NCBI GenBank assembly: GCA_016858145.1
Contig: JAEHOE010000214.1
Coordinates: 1-64,000 of the forward strand
Length of the DNA: 64,000 bases
Direction: 5' to 3'
From: Edaphochlamys debaryana
Lineage: Eukaryota; Chlorophyta; Chlorophyceae; Chlamydomonadales
Part shown: piece by piece, positions 11,701 through 24,026 of the stretch
How positions within the stretch are numbered: position 1 is the stretch's first letter
Layout: every line of letters begins with the position of its first letter
Notes under the pieces: generated by a model
The model's database searches: none
What the model was told of the DNA's origin: nothing
Seen by the model: only the letters and a program-made list of their open reading frames with translations
Translations under genes and position numbers: made by a program

Positions 11701-14700
11701 CCCAAAGCCCCCCCGGCCTTGCCCCTTGCACCTTCTGGGCGCTGCATCGCGGCAGCAAGCTTTCATGGGGGTTCTGGTCCAGGTGGTTCCATCTCGAAGG
11801 GCAGGAGCACGCGCAGCTGCGTGGGGGTCCGGCGCTCAGCGGCGGGAGGCACTCGTTGCAGGCGGCTGTGGCCATGGCGGGGCCACACCTCGGGCTACAC
11901 GCTGGGGCGCCGCGGGCCGCGGCCCCGTGAGGAGGCTCGTGCTCTGGTCCCACGGACGGCTCTGGTAGCACGCCCGGCTCAAGGGCTCAAGTGTCTGCCC
12001 TTGTTCGCCCCGCTGCAGGGGTCGCTGGGCGTTGCCTGTATGCGGCCTGAGCGGTAGAGCGGGCTCCCCGCCCGCAGCTTGGAGTAGCAGAGGCAGCTTG
12101 GCCGTGTGGCCTTGACGAGACCAAGCGACATGGTCCGTTCAGGGCCTGCTTGGCGTCGCTGTCAAGGGCGGACAAGCTGGTGGTGCACAGCCACTGGGGG
12201 GGGTTGCAGCGGGTTGCGGAAGCCGGCGGGTGGCAGGACTGGAAGCCCAGCCGCGCCGTGGTACACGGCAGCTTGTGCAGGGGTCCGGGGCGCCACGGCA
12301 TGCAGCGGAGGTGTGTCCAGCACGGGGGCCTTGCAGCGGAGGGAGCTTGCCTTGCTGCAGGGGTGTGCGCTCCCTCGGAAGAGGCCTCAGAGCGTGAGCT
12401 TGGGGCCGCTCATGCAGGGTTCTGTCGCTGAGGCGTTGCGTTGCAGCACTGTACTGGCCATGTGCTGCTGTGCACGGCGTCTCTAGACGCCTCTATGCTG
12501 CCGGGCTGCTCCTCGTGTGGCCTTCTGGAATGGCGGAGGCTGCCTGCAAGGGCGACGCCGTGGACAGGCGTGAGGATTGCGGGGCTGGTAGCGGGCCTCT
12601 GGCCTGGCGCACCCATGGTTGTCAGGGCGGCAGGGGTGAGGTGGGGGTAGGCGCGGCTGCGGCCTGCTGCCGTCTGTCTGCTGCCCTGGCAGAGGGGAAA
12701 CTCGGGCCGGGTGCAGGGGCGCGTGGCGCGTGGCCGGGCGGTCCGGCGGCCCCGTGTGTTCGCCTCGGGGTCCCTGTCTTGCCCTCCTTCCCGTCCGCAT
12801 GCGGGGGCCAGGCGCCGTGCACTGATCGTCGCTCGTGTGAGGTCCATGCCACGGGAGCGGGCGTGCACGGGAAGGGCACTTGTCCTGCTGGCCTGAGCGG
12901 CGGCCAAGTCCCGCGAGGGCCCGGCGGCAGGCCTACACGACCGCGATCATGTCGATGCGCAGTCTGGGGCTTCCATATCAGCACGCCTAATCAACACCAG
13001 GTCATAGAGTATAGCTCTACTTTGCTTGTTCTCCCTTCCTATCGCGCCTCTGCGACTCACCAAGTTTCGCGACCTCGCCCGCGTCCCACATTTCAGCTCG
13101 GTGGGTGCATTTACTGATACTGCACTTTGGTTCAAGCATACTCGGCCTACAGCATAGCGCTCGCTGTGACGGCTCACAAAAGAAGAAGAGGCTTCTGAAG
13201 CGAATCGCGCCAATCGCAACGACATACCCGCGACGTCTGTTCGACTGCTTTCCAGAATAGCTGAACCATTCGGCTACGACTCTGCAGCTCGACACTGGCG
13301 CTCGAGCTCGCCAAGCGGCCTTGATCGGCATTCTCGCGGGAGCAACCGGAGCACAGCGCGCGGCTGCAGCAAGCAGCAGTCTGGGCGGGGTTGTAACCTC
13401 TTTGCGAGGGCTTGCACAAGGTCTGGCAAGAGACCGCGCTTCTGGGTCCGACGAGGTCCATCGATCCGTTGGGGGCATGCCGCCCAAAGCCCCCCCGGCC
13501 TTGCCCCTTGCACCTTCTGGGCGCTGCATCGCGGCAGCAAGCTTTCATGGGGGTTCTGGTCCAGGTGGTTCCATCTCGAAGGGCAGGAGCACGCGCAGCT
13601 GCGTGGGGGTCCGGCGCTCAGCGGCGGGAGGCACTCGTTGCAGGCGGCTGTGGCCATGGCGGGGCCACACCTCGGGCTACACGCTGGGGCGCCGCGGCCG
13701 CGGCCCCGTGAGGAGGCTCGTGCTCTGGTCCCACGGACGGCTCTGGTAGCACGCCCGGCTCAAGGGCTCAAGTGTCTGCCCTTGTTCGCCCCGCTGCAGG
13801 GGTCGCTGGGCGTTGCCTGTATGCGGCCTGAGCGGTAGAGCGGGCTCCCCGCCCGCAGCTTGGAGTAGCAGAGGCAGCTTGGCCGTGTGGCCTTGACGAG
13901 ACCAAGCGACATGGTCCGTTCAGGGCCTGCTTGGCGTCGCTGTCAAGGGCGGACAAGCTGGTGGTGCACAGCCACTGGGGGGGGTTGCAGCGGGTTGCGG
14001 AAGCCGGCGGGTGGCAGGACTGGAAGCCCAGCCGCGCCGTGGTACACGGCAGCTTGTGCAGGGGTCCGGGGCGCCACGGCATGCAGCGGAGGTGTGTCCA
14101 GCACGGGGGCCTTGCAGCGGAGGGAGCTTGCCTTGCTGCAGGGGTGTGCGCTCCCTCGGAAGAGGCCTCAGAGCGTGAGCTTGGGGCCGCTCATGCAGGG
14201 TTCTGTCGCTGAGGCGTTGCGTTGCAGCCCTGTACTGGCCATGTGCTGCTGTGCACGGCGTCTCTAGACGCCTCTATGCTGCCGGGCTGCTCCTCGTGTG
14301 GCCTTCTGGAATGGCGGAGGCTGCCTGCAAGGGCGACGCCGTGGACAGGCGTGAGGATTGCGGGGCTGGTAGCGGGCCTCTGGCCTGGCGCACCCATGGT
14401 TGTCAGGGCGGCAGGGGTGAGGTGGGGGTAGGCGCGGCTGCGGCCTGCTGCCGTCTGTCTGCTGCCCTGGCAGAGGGGAAACTCGGGCCGGGTGCAGGGG
14501 CGCGTGGCGCGTGGCCGGGCGGTCCGGCGGCCCCGTGTGTTCGCCTCGGGGTCCCTGTCTTGCCCTCCTTCCCGTCCGCGTGCGGGGGCCAGGCGCCGTG
14601 CACTGATCGTCGCTCGTGTGAGGTCCATGCCACGGGAGCGGGCGTGCACGGAAAGGGCACTTGTCCTGCTGGCCTGAGCGGCGGCCAAGTCCCGCGAGGG

Positions 14701-17700
14701 CCCGGCGGCAGGCCTACACGACCGCGATCATGTCGATGCGCAGTCTGGGGCTTCCATATCAGCACGCCTAATCAACACCAGGTCATAGAGTATAGCTCTA
14801 CTTTGCTTGTTCTCCCTTCCTATCGCGCCTCTGCGACTCACCAAGTTTCGCGACCTCGCCCGCGTCCCACATTTCAGCTCGGTGGGTGCATTTACTGATA
14901 CTGCACTTTGGTTCAAGCATACTCGGCCTACAGCATAGCGCTCGCTGTGACGGCTCACAAAAGAAGAAGAGGCTTCTGAAGCGAATCGCGCCATCGCAAC
15001 GACATACCCGCGACGTCTGTTCGACTGCTTTCCAGAATAGCTGAACCATTCGGCTACGACTCTGCAGCTCGACACTGGCGCTCGAGCTCGCCAAGCGGCC
15101 TTGATCGGCATTCTCGCGGGAGCAACCGGAGCACAGCGCGCGGCTGCAGCAAGCAGCAGTCTGGGCGGGGTTGTAACCTCTTTGAGAGGGCTTGCACAAG
15201 GTCTGGCAAGAGACCGCGCTTCTGGGTCCGACGAGGTCCATCGATCCGTTGGGGGCATGCCGCCCAAAGCCCCCCCGGCCTTGCCCCTTGCACCTTCTGG
15301 GCGCTGCATCGCGGCAGCAAGCTTTCATGGGGGTTCTGGTCCAGGTGGTTCCATCTCGAAGGGGGAGCACGCGCAGCTGCGTGGGGGTCCGGCGCTCAGC
15401 GGCGGGAGGCCCTCGTTGCAGGCGGCTGTGGCCATGGCGGGGCCACACCTCGGGCTACACGCTGGGGCGCCGCGGCCGCGGCCCCGTGAGGAGGCTCATG
15501 CTCTGGTCCCACGGACGGCTCTGGTAGCACGCCCGGCTCAAGGGCTCAAGTGTCTGCCCTTGTTCGCCCCGCTGCAGGGGTCGCTGGGCGTTGCCTGCAT
15601 GCGGCGTGAGCGGTAGAGCGGGCTCCCCGCCCGCAGCTTGGAGTAGCAGAGGCAGCTTGGCCGTGTGGCCTTGACGAGACCAAGCGACATGGTCCGTTCA
15701 GGGCCTGCTTGGCGTCGCTGTCAAGGGCGGACAAGCTGGTGGTGCACAGCCACTGGGGGGGGTTGCAGCGGGTTGCGGAAGCCGGCGGGTGGCAGGACTG
15801 GAAGCCCAGCCGCACCGTGGTACACGGCAGCTTGTGCAGGGGTCCGGGGCGCCACGGCATGCAGCGGAGGTGTGTCCAGCACGGGGGCCTTGCAGCGGAG
15901 GGAGCTTGCCTTGCTGCAGGGGTGTGCGCTCCCTCGGAAGAGGCCTCAGAGCGTGAGCTTGGGGCCGCTCATGCAGGGTTCTGTCGCTGAGGCGTTGCGT
16001 TGCAGCACTGTACTGGCCATGTGCTGCTGTGCACGGCGTCTCTAGACGCCTCTATGCTGCCGGGCTGCTCCTCGTGTGGCCTTCTGGAATGGCGGAGGCT
16101 GCCTGCAAGGGCGACGCCGTGGACAGGCGTGAGGATTGCGGGGCTGGTAGCGGGCCTCTGGCCTGGCGCACCCATGGTTGTCAGGGCGGCAGGGGTGAGG
16201 TGGGGGTAGGCGCGGCTGCGGCCTGCTGCCGTCTGTCTGCTGCCCTGGCAGAGGGGAAACTCGGGCCGGGTGCAGGGGCGCGTGGCGCGTGGCGGGGCGG
16301 TCCGGCGGCCCCGTGTGTTCGCCTCGGGGTCCCTGTCTTGCCCTCCTTCCCGTCCGCGTGCGGGGGCCAGGCGCCGTGCACTGATCGTCGCTCGTGTGAG
16401 GTCCATGCCACGGGAGCGGGCGTGCACGGGAAGGGCACTTGTCCTGCTGGCCTGAGCGGCGGCCAAGTCCCGCGAGGGCCCGGCGGCAGGCCTACACGAC
16501 CGCGATCATGTCGATGCGCAGTCTGGGGCTTCCATATCAGCACGCCTAATCAACACCAGGTCATAGAGTATAGCTCTACTTTGCTTGTTCTCCCCTTCCT
16601 ATCGCGCCTCTGCGACTCACCAAGTTTCGCGACCTCGCCCGCGTCCCACATTTCAGCTCGGTGGGTGCATTTACTGATACTGCACTTTGGTTCAAGCATA
16701 CTCGGCCTACAGCATAGCGCTCGCTGTGACGGCTCACAAAAGAAGAAGAGGCTTCTGAAGCGAATCGCGCCATCGCAACGACATACCCGCGACGTCTGTT
16801 CGACTGCTTTCCAGAATAGCTGAACCATCCGGCTACGACTCTGCAGCTCGACACTGGCGCTCGCGCTCGCCAAGCGGCCTTGACCGGCATTCTCGCGGGA
16901 GCAACCGGAGCACAGCGCGCGGCTGCAGCAAGCAGCAGTCTGGACGGGGTTGTAACCTCTTTGCGAGGGCTTGCACAAGGTCTGGCAAGAGACCGCGCTT
17001 CTGGGTCCGACGAGGTCCATCGATCCGTTGGGGGCATGCCGCCCAAAGCCCCCCCGGCCTTGCCCCTTGCACCTTCTGGGCGCTGCATCGCGGCAGCAAG
17101 CTTTCATGGGGGTTCTGGTCCAGGTGGTTCCATCTCGAAGGGCAGGAGCACGCGCAGCTGCATGGGGGTCCGGCGCTCAGCGGCGGGAGGCACTCGTTGC
17201 AGGCGGCTGTGGCCATGGCGGGGCCACACCTCGGGCTACACGCTGGGGCGCCGCGGCCGCGGCCCCGTGAGGAGGCTCGTGCTCTGGTCCCACGGACGGC
17301 TCTGGTAGCACGCCCGGCTCAAGGGCTCAAGTGTCTGCCCTTGTTCGCCCCGCTGCAGGGGTCGCTGGGCGTTGCCTGCATGCGGCGTGAGCGGTAGAGC
17401 GGGCTCCCCGCCCGCAGCTTGGAGTAGCAGAGGCAGCTTGGCCGTGTGGCCTTGACGAGACCAAGCGACATGGTCCGTTCAGGGCCTGCTTGGCGTCGCT
17501 GTCAAGGGCGGACAAGCTGGTGGTGCACAGCCACTGGGGGGGGTTGCAGCGGGTTGCGGAAGCCGGCGGGTGGCAGGACTGGAAGCCCAGCCGCGCCGTG
17601 GTACACGGCAGCTTGTGCAGGGGTCCGGGGCGCCACGGCATGCAGCGGAGGTGTGTCCAGCACGGGGGCCTTGCAGCGGAGGGAGCTTGCCTTGCTGCAG

Positions 17701-18170
17701 GGGTGTGCGCTCCCTCGGAAGAGGCCTCAGAGCGTGAGCTTGGGGCCGCTCATGCAGGGTTCTGTCGCTGAGGCGTTACATTGCAGCCCTGTACTGGCCA
17801 TGTGCTGCTGTCACGGCGTCTCTAGACGCCTCTATGCTGCCGGGCTGCTCCTCGTGTGGCCTTCTTGAATGGCGGAGGCTGCCTGCAAGGGCGACGCCGT
17901 GGACAGGCGTGAGGATTGCGGGGCTGGTAGCGGGCCTCTGGCCTGGCGCACCCATGGTTGTCAGGGCGGCGGGGGCGAGGTGGGGGTAGGCGCGGCTGCG
18001 GCCTGCTGCCGTCTGTCTGCTGCCCTGGCAGAGGGGAAACTCGGGCCGGGTGCAGGGGCGCGTTGCGCGTGGCGGGGCGGTCCGGCGGCCCCGTGTGTTG
18101 ACCTCGGGGTCCCTGTCTTGCCCTCCTTCCCGTCCGCGTGCGGGGGCCAGGCGCCGTGCACTGATCGTCG

Positions 18171-18826
18171 TTACTGTAGAGGGTCTCCCAAGCACCCAAC
18201 CTCGATCAATCCATGTGCCGTTCTGCCACCACACTAGCGTCCCCGTCGGGACGCCTTGACAATGCCCTCCCGCAATCACCGCATTTTGCTGCTTTACCCC
18301 AGCTCGTAACCCGCCCGCCTGATGTCAATCAGAGGACCCCGCACACCTCGGCAGTGCGTAGCCCCTGCCCAGTCCAGGCAACGCCCCAATTCCGTCAAGG
18401 TCATCTGCCTTATTCCCTACCCCGACGACTTACAGTGGCAGTCGGTCTTCGCGCTGCACCACTGCGCCCCTCGCTGCCCCTAGAACCGCAAACCTTTCGT
18501 CCAGGCCTCTCCCTACCGCACACGCCTGCGACGTGCGGGCCACCAGATTACCGTGCCCCCCCTCAGCGCACGGCTCCCTGCCGCTGCACCCCCATCGCTT
18601 CGAGCTCATACACGCTCTCCACTGCGCCAGCTCCCTCGACACGCAGCTTCGCAGCTGCTAGTAGGTCGCGTCGTAAGCTGCTCCTCCACGGCTCCGGGCT
18701 GCTCCAGGCTCCGCAAGTCCAGACCGCTCCGTACCCGCCTGCGGCGCTCCAGCCACACCTGGCCGCCGCATCCTCCACCCGTCGCCTCCGCGGTCCTCCG
18801 CTCCTCCTCCAGAACCTGCGGCCGCT
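18171..18826. other. Transition between the repeat array and the aconitase gene
   Basis: The array stops abruptly inside a unit after CTGATCGTCG (18161-18170); from 18171 the sequence is unique and less G-rich. No convincing gene is present. The right part must hold the 3' UTR of the minus-strand aconitase gene, and a TGTAA motif lies on that strand at 18430-18434. Confidence 0.7.
18430..18434 (-). other. Candidate poly(A) signal TGTAA of the aconitase gene
   Basis: TGTAA on the minus strand, about 395 bases past the aconitase stop codon. TGTAA is the known polyadenylation motif of volvocine and related green algae; a five-base match alone is weak evidence. Confidence 0.4.
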
Positions 18827-21800
18827 TTACATCTTGCCCGACTTGAAGGCGGCGGCCATGGCGTTGAGCGCCGAGCCGTTCTTGAACCAGTTGATCTGGT
18901 TGTCGTTGAAGGTGTGGTTGACCGTGATCTTGTAGGTGGAGCCGTCCTTCTTGGTGCCCTCCAGCGTCAGGGGCACGCCTGGCGCGAAGGTCTTGAGGCC
19001 CGTGATCGAGAGGCGGTCGGTGGGGTCGATCTTGTCGTAGTCGGCCGGGTTGGCGAACGTCAGGGGCAGCATACCTGGGGAAGCAGGGCAAGACGCGATT
19101 GAAAGACACGCGGAGGTCAGCGGTCAGAGCAGGCCAGGGAAGCCTAGTGCCCAAGGGTAGCGCACGGGCTGCGCACGTGCGTGTCGGGCGACCCCCAGCA
19201 GGCTCACCCTGCTTCTTGAGGTTGGTCTCGTGGATGCGGGCGAAGGACTTGACGATGATGGCCACACCGCCCAGGTGGCGGGGCTCCAGCGCGGCGTGCT
19301 CGCGGGAGCTGCCCTCGCCGTAGTTCTCGTCGCCGACCACCACCCACGGCAGGCCGCGGGCCTTGTAGTCGCTGCGAGTCGGGGGCACGGTGAGACAGAA
19401 GGAAGCGGTTAGCAAGCAGGTATGCAGACAGTGCCCGAACTCTGCCCGAACGCCTCTGCACATACCCTCCTTCCCCCCCCCCCCGGCTCTTCCCGCTACC
19501 CCCCCTCGGCTTCCCCCTTCCCCCAGGCCCTGGCACCCGCCTCACCGGGCAGTGGCGGGCACGGGGCCCTCGGCGCCGGTGATGATGTTCTTGACGGCGT
19601 TGGGCTTGCCGTTCTCAATGTTGATGGCGCCGATGAGCAGGTTGTTCGAGATGTTGTCCAGGTGGCCGCGGTACTTGAGCCAGGGGCCGGCCATGGAGAT
19701 GTGGTCCGTCGTGCACTTGCCCTTGACCTGCGCACACCCACACACAAGAGCGGCCAGAGTGTCGCAGTCGTTAGCACGCGCTCTGCCTCCGCACTCAGTC
19801 TTGCCTGGCGTCGCCCCTCATCCTCACCCGGCCCCCTCCCCTTCCCCACACCACTCGCTCCGCTCCCCATGCCTCCTGCACTCGAAGGGACCTTCTCCCC
19901 TCCCCCAGCTCCGCCCCACCTTGATGAGCACGGCGCAGTCCTTGATGTCCTCCCCGCTCCAGGCGTTGAAGGGCGACAGCAGCTGCAGGCGCTGCGAGGC
20001 GGGGTCCACCTTGACGTTCAGCTTGCCGCGCTCGTCCAGCGAGGCGGGCGGCGCCTGGTACACGTTGGCGCCCGGGTCGAAGCCCTTCTGCGGCAGCTCG
20101 TCGCCGAAGGGGGCCTCCAGCTTGATCTCCTTGCCGTCTGGGGGACAGGGGGGAGGGGGGCGGGGAGGGGGGGATCGGGGAGGTGGGTGAAGGATTTGCG
20201 CGTGGTGCGGGCTGCTTCCAATGCCCGGAAGAGCACTGCATCCATTGGGAGCTCAGCTCCAGCTCCCGCAGCTGCCTCGTCCGCCTTGTCAGCGTGGGGC
20301 GCAGTTCCACGGGCATCAGCCTTGGCCCTGCACGATTCGGCCGCCTCGCATCGCCCCTGCGCCCCATTCCTCCGGTTGCGTACGTAGGCTCGGCTCAGCC
20401 GCGCGCTGCATTGCGCACCCCACCCGCAGTCCTAAGCCCTGCAGCCCCTCCCTCCCGCCACCGCTCACCCGCGCCGACCAGCGTGTCCTTCTCCGGGTTG
20501 AAGGTGAGGTCGCCCGCAATGGCGAAGGCCGTCACAATCTCCGGCGAGGCCACGAAGCAGTGCGTCGCGGGGTTGCCGTCGTTGCGCGCCGCGAAGTTGC
20601 TGGGGGAGGGGGGCAGGGGGAGGCAGGAGGGGGAATGCGGCTGTCAGTGCTCAAGCGACCATGAAGGCAGACCGCGCACGCCGGGAGGGAGGCCGTCACC
20701 GTCAGAGCCTTGCCTGGCTCAGCCTCCAGGCACGGGGGTGCATACCACGGACGGTCCGCGGCCCTGTCCGTGACCCTGCTACCGCTCGCCTGCCTGCGCG
20801 CTCACCGGTTGAACGAGGTGATGATCGAGTTGGCCTCGCCCTTGGGCACGTCCGTGCGCTTCCACTGGCCGATGCAGGGCCCGCAGCTGTTCGACAGCAC
20901 GGTGCCGCCGATCTTGTCGAACACCTCCATGATGCCGTCGCGGGCAATGGTGGCGCGGATCTGCTCCGAGCCGGGGGAGATGGTGAACGGCACCTTGGCC
21001 TTGATGCCTGCAGAGCCATAGGGGGAAAGGGTAGGGGTCAGGAGGCCGTGGGTCGAGACCAAGCTGAACTGCCCGTGGAGTGAGCCTCGCTTGAAGAAAT
21101 GCTTTCCACCTTCGTCCTTCCCGGCCTCACACACCCCTCCCTTCCTCGCTTGCCCCCTTTACCCTCTACCGTTCTTCGCTCACACCTTCCTCCCTCCGTC
21201 CCTCATTCCCCCCTGCCCCCCACGCACCGGCCGCCAGCGCCTGGCGCGCCACCGAGGCGGCGCGGGCCATGTCCTCGTAAGACGAGTTGGTGCACGAGCC
21301 GATGAGGCCCGCCTTGAGCTCCGTGGGCCACTTGTTCTTGCGCAGCTCCTCGGCGAACTTGGACAGCGGGTGCGCCAGGTCGGGCGTGAAGGGGCCGTTC
21401 ACGTGCGGCTCCAGCTCGCTCAGGTTGATCTCAATCAGCTGGTCGTACTGGGCGCCCTCGTCCGCGCGCAGGTTCTCCCTGGGGGTGGACGTTGAGGGTC
21501 AGGGGTGGTTGACACGGCCGCTGGGCATCTGCCTTAGGGAAGGCTCTGCTGGGCTGTGCTACCCCCGGGCCTTGATGCCAAGACCCTTGTACTCGTCTTC
21601 CACTGACACCAGACCCACGCGGCCGGCCCCTCTCGCCCTTCCCCACCGGCGCCCCAGGCTCATGCACTCGGCCTCGTTTTCCGTTCTCGCCGGCCCTCCA
21701 CAGCCCCCGGCCCCCGGTGCCCCGGCCCCACTTGAAGGCGTCCGCCAGCGAGGCGGCCGACGCGCGGCTGGTGGAGACCAGGTAGTCGTGCATGCGCTTG

Positions 21801-24026
21801 TTGTAGGGGAAGAGCGAGGTGGTGGCGCCGATCTCAGCGCCCATGTTGCACACCGTGGCCATGCCGGTGCAGCTCATGTTGTCCACGCCGGGGCCGAAGT
21901 ACTCCACGATGGCGCCCGTGCCGCCCTTGACCGTGAGGATGCCCGCCACCTGGGGGCGAGCAGAGCGTAGGGTGTAGGGGAGGTAGGCCAGGTGAGGTCT
22001 TGGGGCCTGAGAAGAAGACGCGGCCGCTGCAAGCCCCCCTCCGTCCTCACCCGTTGCCCCTGCCCGTGTCCGTCAGCCCTCCATCGCCGTCCCGCCCTCC
22101 CCCAACCCACCCCCCGCGTCCCTCCCCTCCCACCTTGAGGATGACGTCCTTGGGCGAGGTCCAGCGGGACATCTTCCCCGTGAGCTTCACGCCGATGACC
22201 TTGGGCGCCTTGAGCTCCCAAGGCAGCCCCGCCATCACGTCCACGGCGTCGGCGCCGCCCACGCCCACCGCGCACATGCCCAGGCCTCCCGCGTTGGGCG
22301 TGTGCGAGTCAGTGCCGATCATCATCAGGCCCGGCAGCGCGTAGTTCTCCAGCACGATCTGCACGGCACGCACGCACGCACGGCAGGGGGTCGTTGCGTG
22401 CGTTGTACTCGTGCGGGTTATGCCACCCTCGAACCCACAGAGGCGGACTTCGCCGCATCCCCAATGCTTTGCGTGGTACTGTTAAGAGCTTCTGTGCGTG
22501 GCGGACGGCGAATGACACATGGATGCGCGGACAGTGGTCTTTGGTGTGTGAGGTAAAGATGGGCAGTGCGCGAACCCGAAGGCGGCATGCATGTGGGCAG
22601 CGCCTGCAAGCCATGACGGGATGCTCTGCCTCGATGCAGGGTGCACAGGCGTGCGGGCACGGCAATCGGGTTTTGGGCTCCCCGGTCAAGGACCGACAGA
22701 TACGTCTGGCACCCGACGCAGGGACGAGGCCGGTTTGCGGGGAGGACTCGCTCAGGACTCTGTCAATGCGACCACCTTCCAATCCCCGCTCCTTCGGTCT
22801 ACACCCCTGACACCCCTGGCCCCCCCCCCACCTGGTGGATGATGCCCGAGCCCGGCTTCCAGAAGCCCACGCCGTACTTCGACCCGGCGGTGGCCAGGAA
22901 GTCGTACACCTCCTTGTTGGTCTTGACGGCGAAGCTCAGGTCAGCCTCGCCGCCGTACTTGCCCTCTCTGCGGTGGGAGCAGAGTGCACAGGCAAGAGCA
23001 AGGTAGGCACGGATGAGGAAAGTGGAGGTATGCCGTGGATAGAGAGTAGGCCAGGAACCCGACGCAAAACGATGGGGTTTGGGCGGAGGGAACTGGGTAC
23101 GCAGGGGTGCGCCAGGGGTGCACGAGGCAGTTCGGACAAAATCCTTGTCGCCGAAGGTTCTTGCGCTGGTCCGGCACGCACCGGTCGGGCTGGGGGGAGG
23201 TGGTGCCCTCGATGAGGTGGTCGCAGTGGATGGTGGACGGCACCATGGTCTTGGGCAGGCCCGAAGAGATGAACTGCAGCATGGCCATCTGCGCGGTGGC
23301 GTCCTGCATCGCCACGCGGTCTGCAGGGAGAAAGAGAGAGCACGAGTGCAAGAGGAAGCTGCGCGTGAGCACGGGCCAGTGTGTCGGGCGGCGGGCGAGC
23401 GTGCCGAAAGCCCTAGCGCCCGCCGGTGTTGCACGCGGTGCTCGGGCAGCGCCGCGCCCCCTGCAATTGAATACATACCCGGACGAAGCCTCAGGTAAGA
23501 CACGCCGCGCTTCATCTCGGCCGTCTCCGGGTCATCGAGGTGACCGTAGACGATCTGCGAGCAGCAGCACTGTATCAGCACCATCCGTGCACTGTACGCC
23601 AATCCAGGCATCACACCTTCTCGGCGAGGGTCATGGGCTTGTTGAGCCGCTTGCGGACGACCTGCGAGGCATCCCAGCGCGATTGAGCAGCCGCACGTGA
23701 GGGCTCGCTCCAGCGAGCTCCCCGCGCCCGCTTTGACCCGATCCCACCTTGAGGCGGTCCTCAATCGCCTTGTAGCGGTCGTTCACATACTCGGTTGGCT
23801 CAAACTTGCTCATCGGCACCTGGCGCAGGATGGCTCGTCAGCAACAGCAGTCGGCGGCCCGATACACCCCGCCAGGTGGCCTCCAATTGCTGCCCACCTT
23901 CTCCACGCCCGCGATGGACGAGTAGCAGACCACATTGGTCCGCTCCCGACCCAGCAGGGTCCGGACCTGTAAGCATCCCGGAACCGCCACAGAGTCAGCC
24001 GCGGCCCTCCGAGTTCCAGCTGCCAT
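18827..24026 (-). CDS. ACO: Aconitate hydratase, mitochondrial type
   Basis: Converts citrate to isocitrate in the TCA cycle through a [4Fe-4S] cluster. Fifteen exons, listed 3' to 5': 18827-19074, 19208-19371, 19546-19727, 19920-20137, 20469-20599, 20806-21007, 21228-21478, 21732-21949, 22134-22358, 22832-22967, 23182-23320, 23479-23554, 23617-23661, 23748-23819, 23898-24026. Phases agree and give 811 residues, near the family's usual ~780. Cluster ligands are visible: GSCTNSS (Cys ~409) and [11 protein letters not shown] (Cys ~472 and ~475), with the same 63- and 3-residue spacings as animal mitochondrial aconitase. Other hallmarks are [22 protein letters not shown]-like [10 protein letters not shown] and the C-terminal [14 protein letters not shown]. 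The start is uncertain: the ATG at 24024-24026 gives a ~43-residue Arg-rich presequence, but a good acceptor (TTACAG) at about 23967 suggests a further upstream exon. A short insertion (GTTSPQPD) follows HLIE. Confidence 0.95.

Larger units (their letters stand above)
1..18170. repeat. Tandem array of a ~1.78-kb unit (10 units plus a partial unit)
   Basis: The same ~1.78-kb sequence recurs head to tail. Using one anchor (GTGTCCAGCACGGGG) the units start at 1, 1685, 3474, 5266, 7048, 8752, 10532, 12313, 14094, 15872 and 17653, giving lengths of 1684, 1789, 1792, 1782, 1704, 1780, 1781, 1781, 1778 and 1781, then a 518-base partial unit. The left edge is open, so true copy number is unknown. Each unit has GC-rich stretches and one AT-richer island (for example 9425-9620). 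All six frames contain long open stretches, but they are broken differently in each copy by one-base indels, show no splice pattern and match no family I know, so I treat the unit as non-coding. I see no rRNA, no telomere repeat and no transposase. Such megasatellites are known from algal subtelomeres and centromeres; that placement is inference. Confidence 0.95.

Noticed and set aside
16029..16823. 264-codon plus-strand frame in unit 10
   Set aside because: Its extra length relative to other units comes from a single added C near 16590, typical of chance extension in a non-coding repeat.
1..18170. Array as ribosomal DNA or 5S array
   Set aside because: No stretch resembling 18S, 5.8S, 28S or 5S rRNA is visible in the unit.
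18213..18935. 240-codon plus-strand frame from the array edge into aconitase
   Set aside because: Its last part is antisense to the final aconitase exon and the rest has low-complexity Pro/Ser composition without homology.
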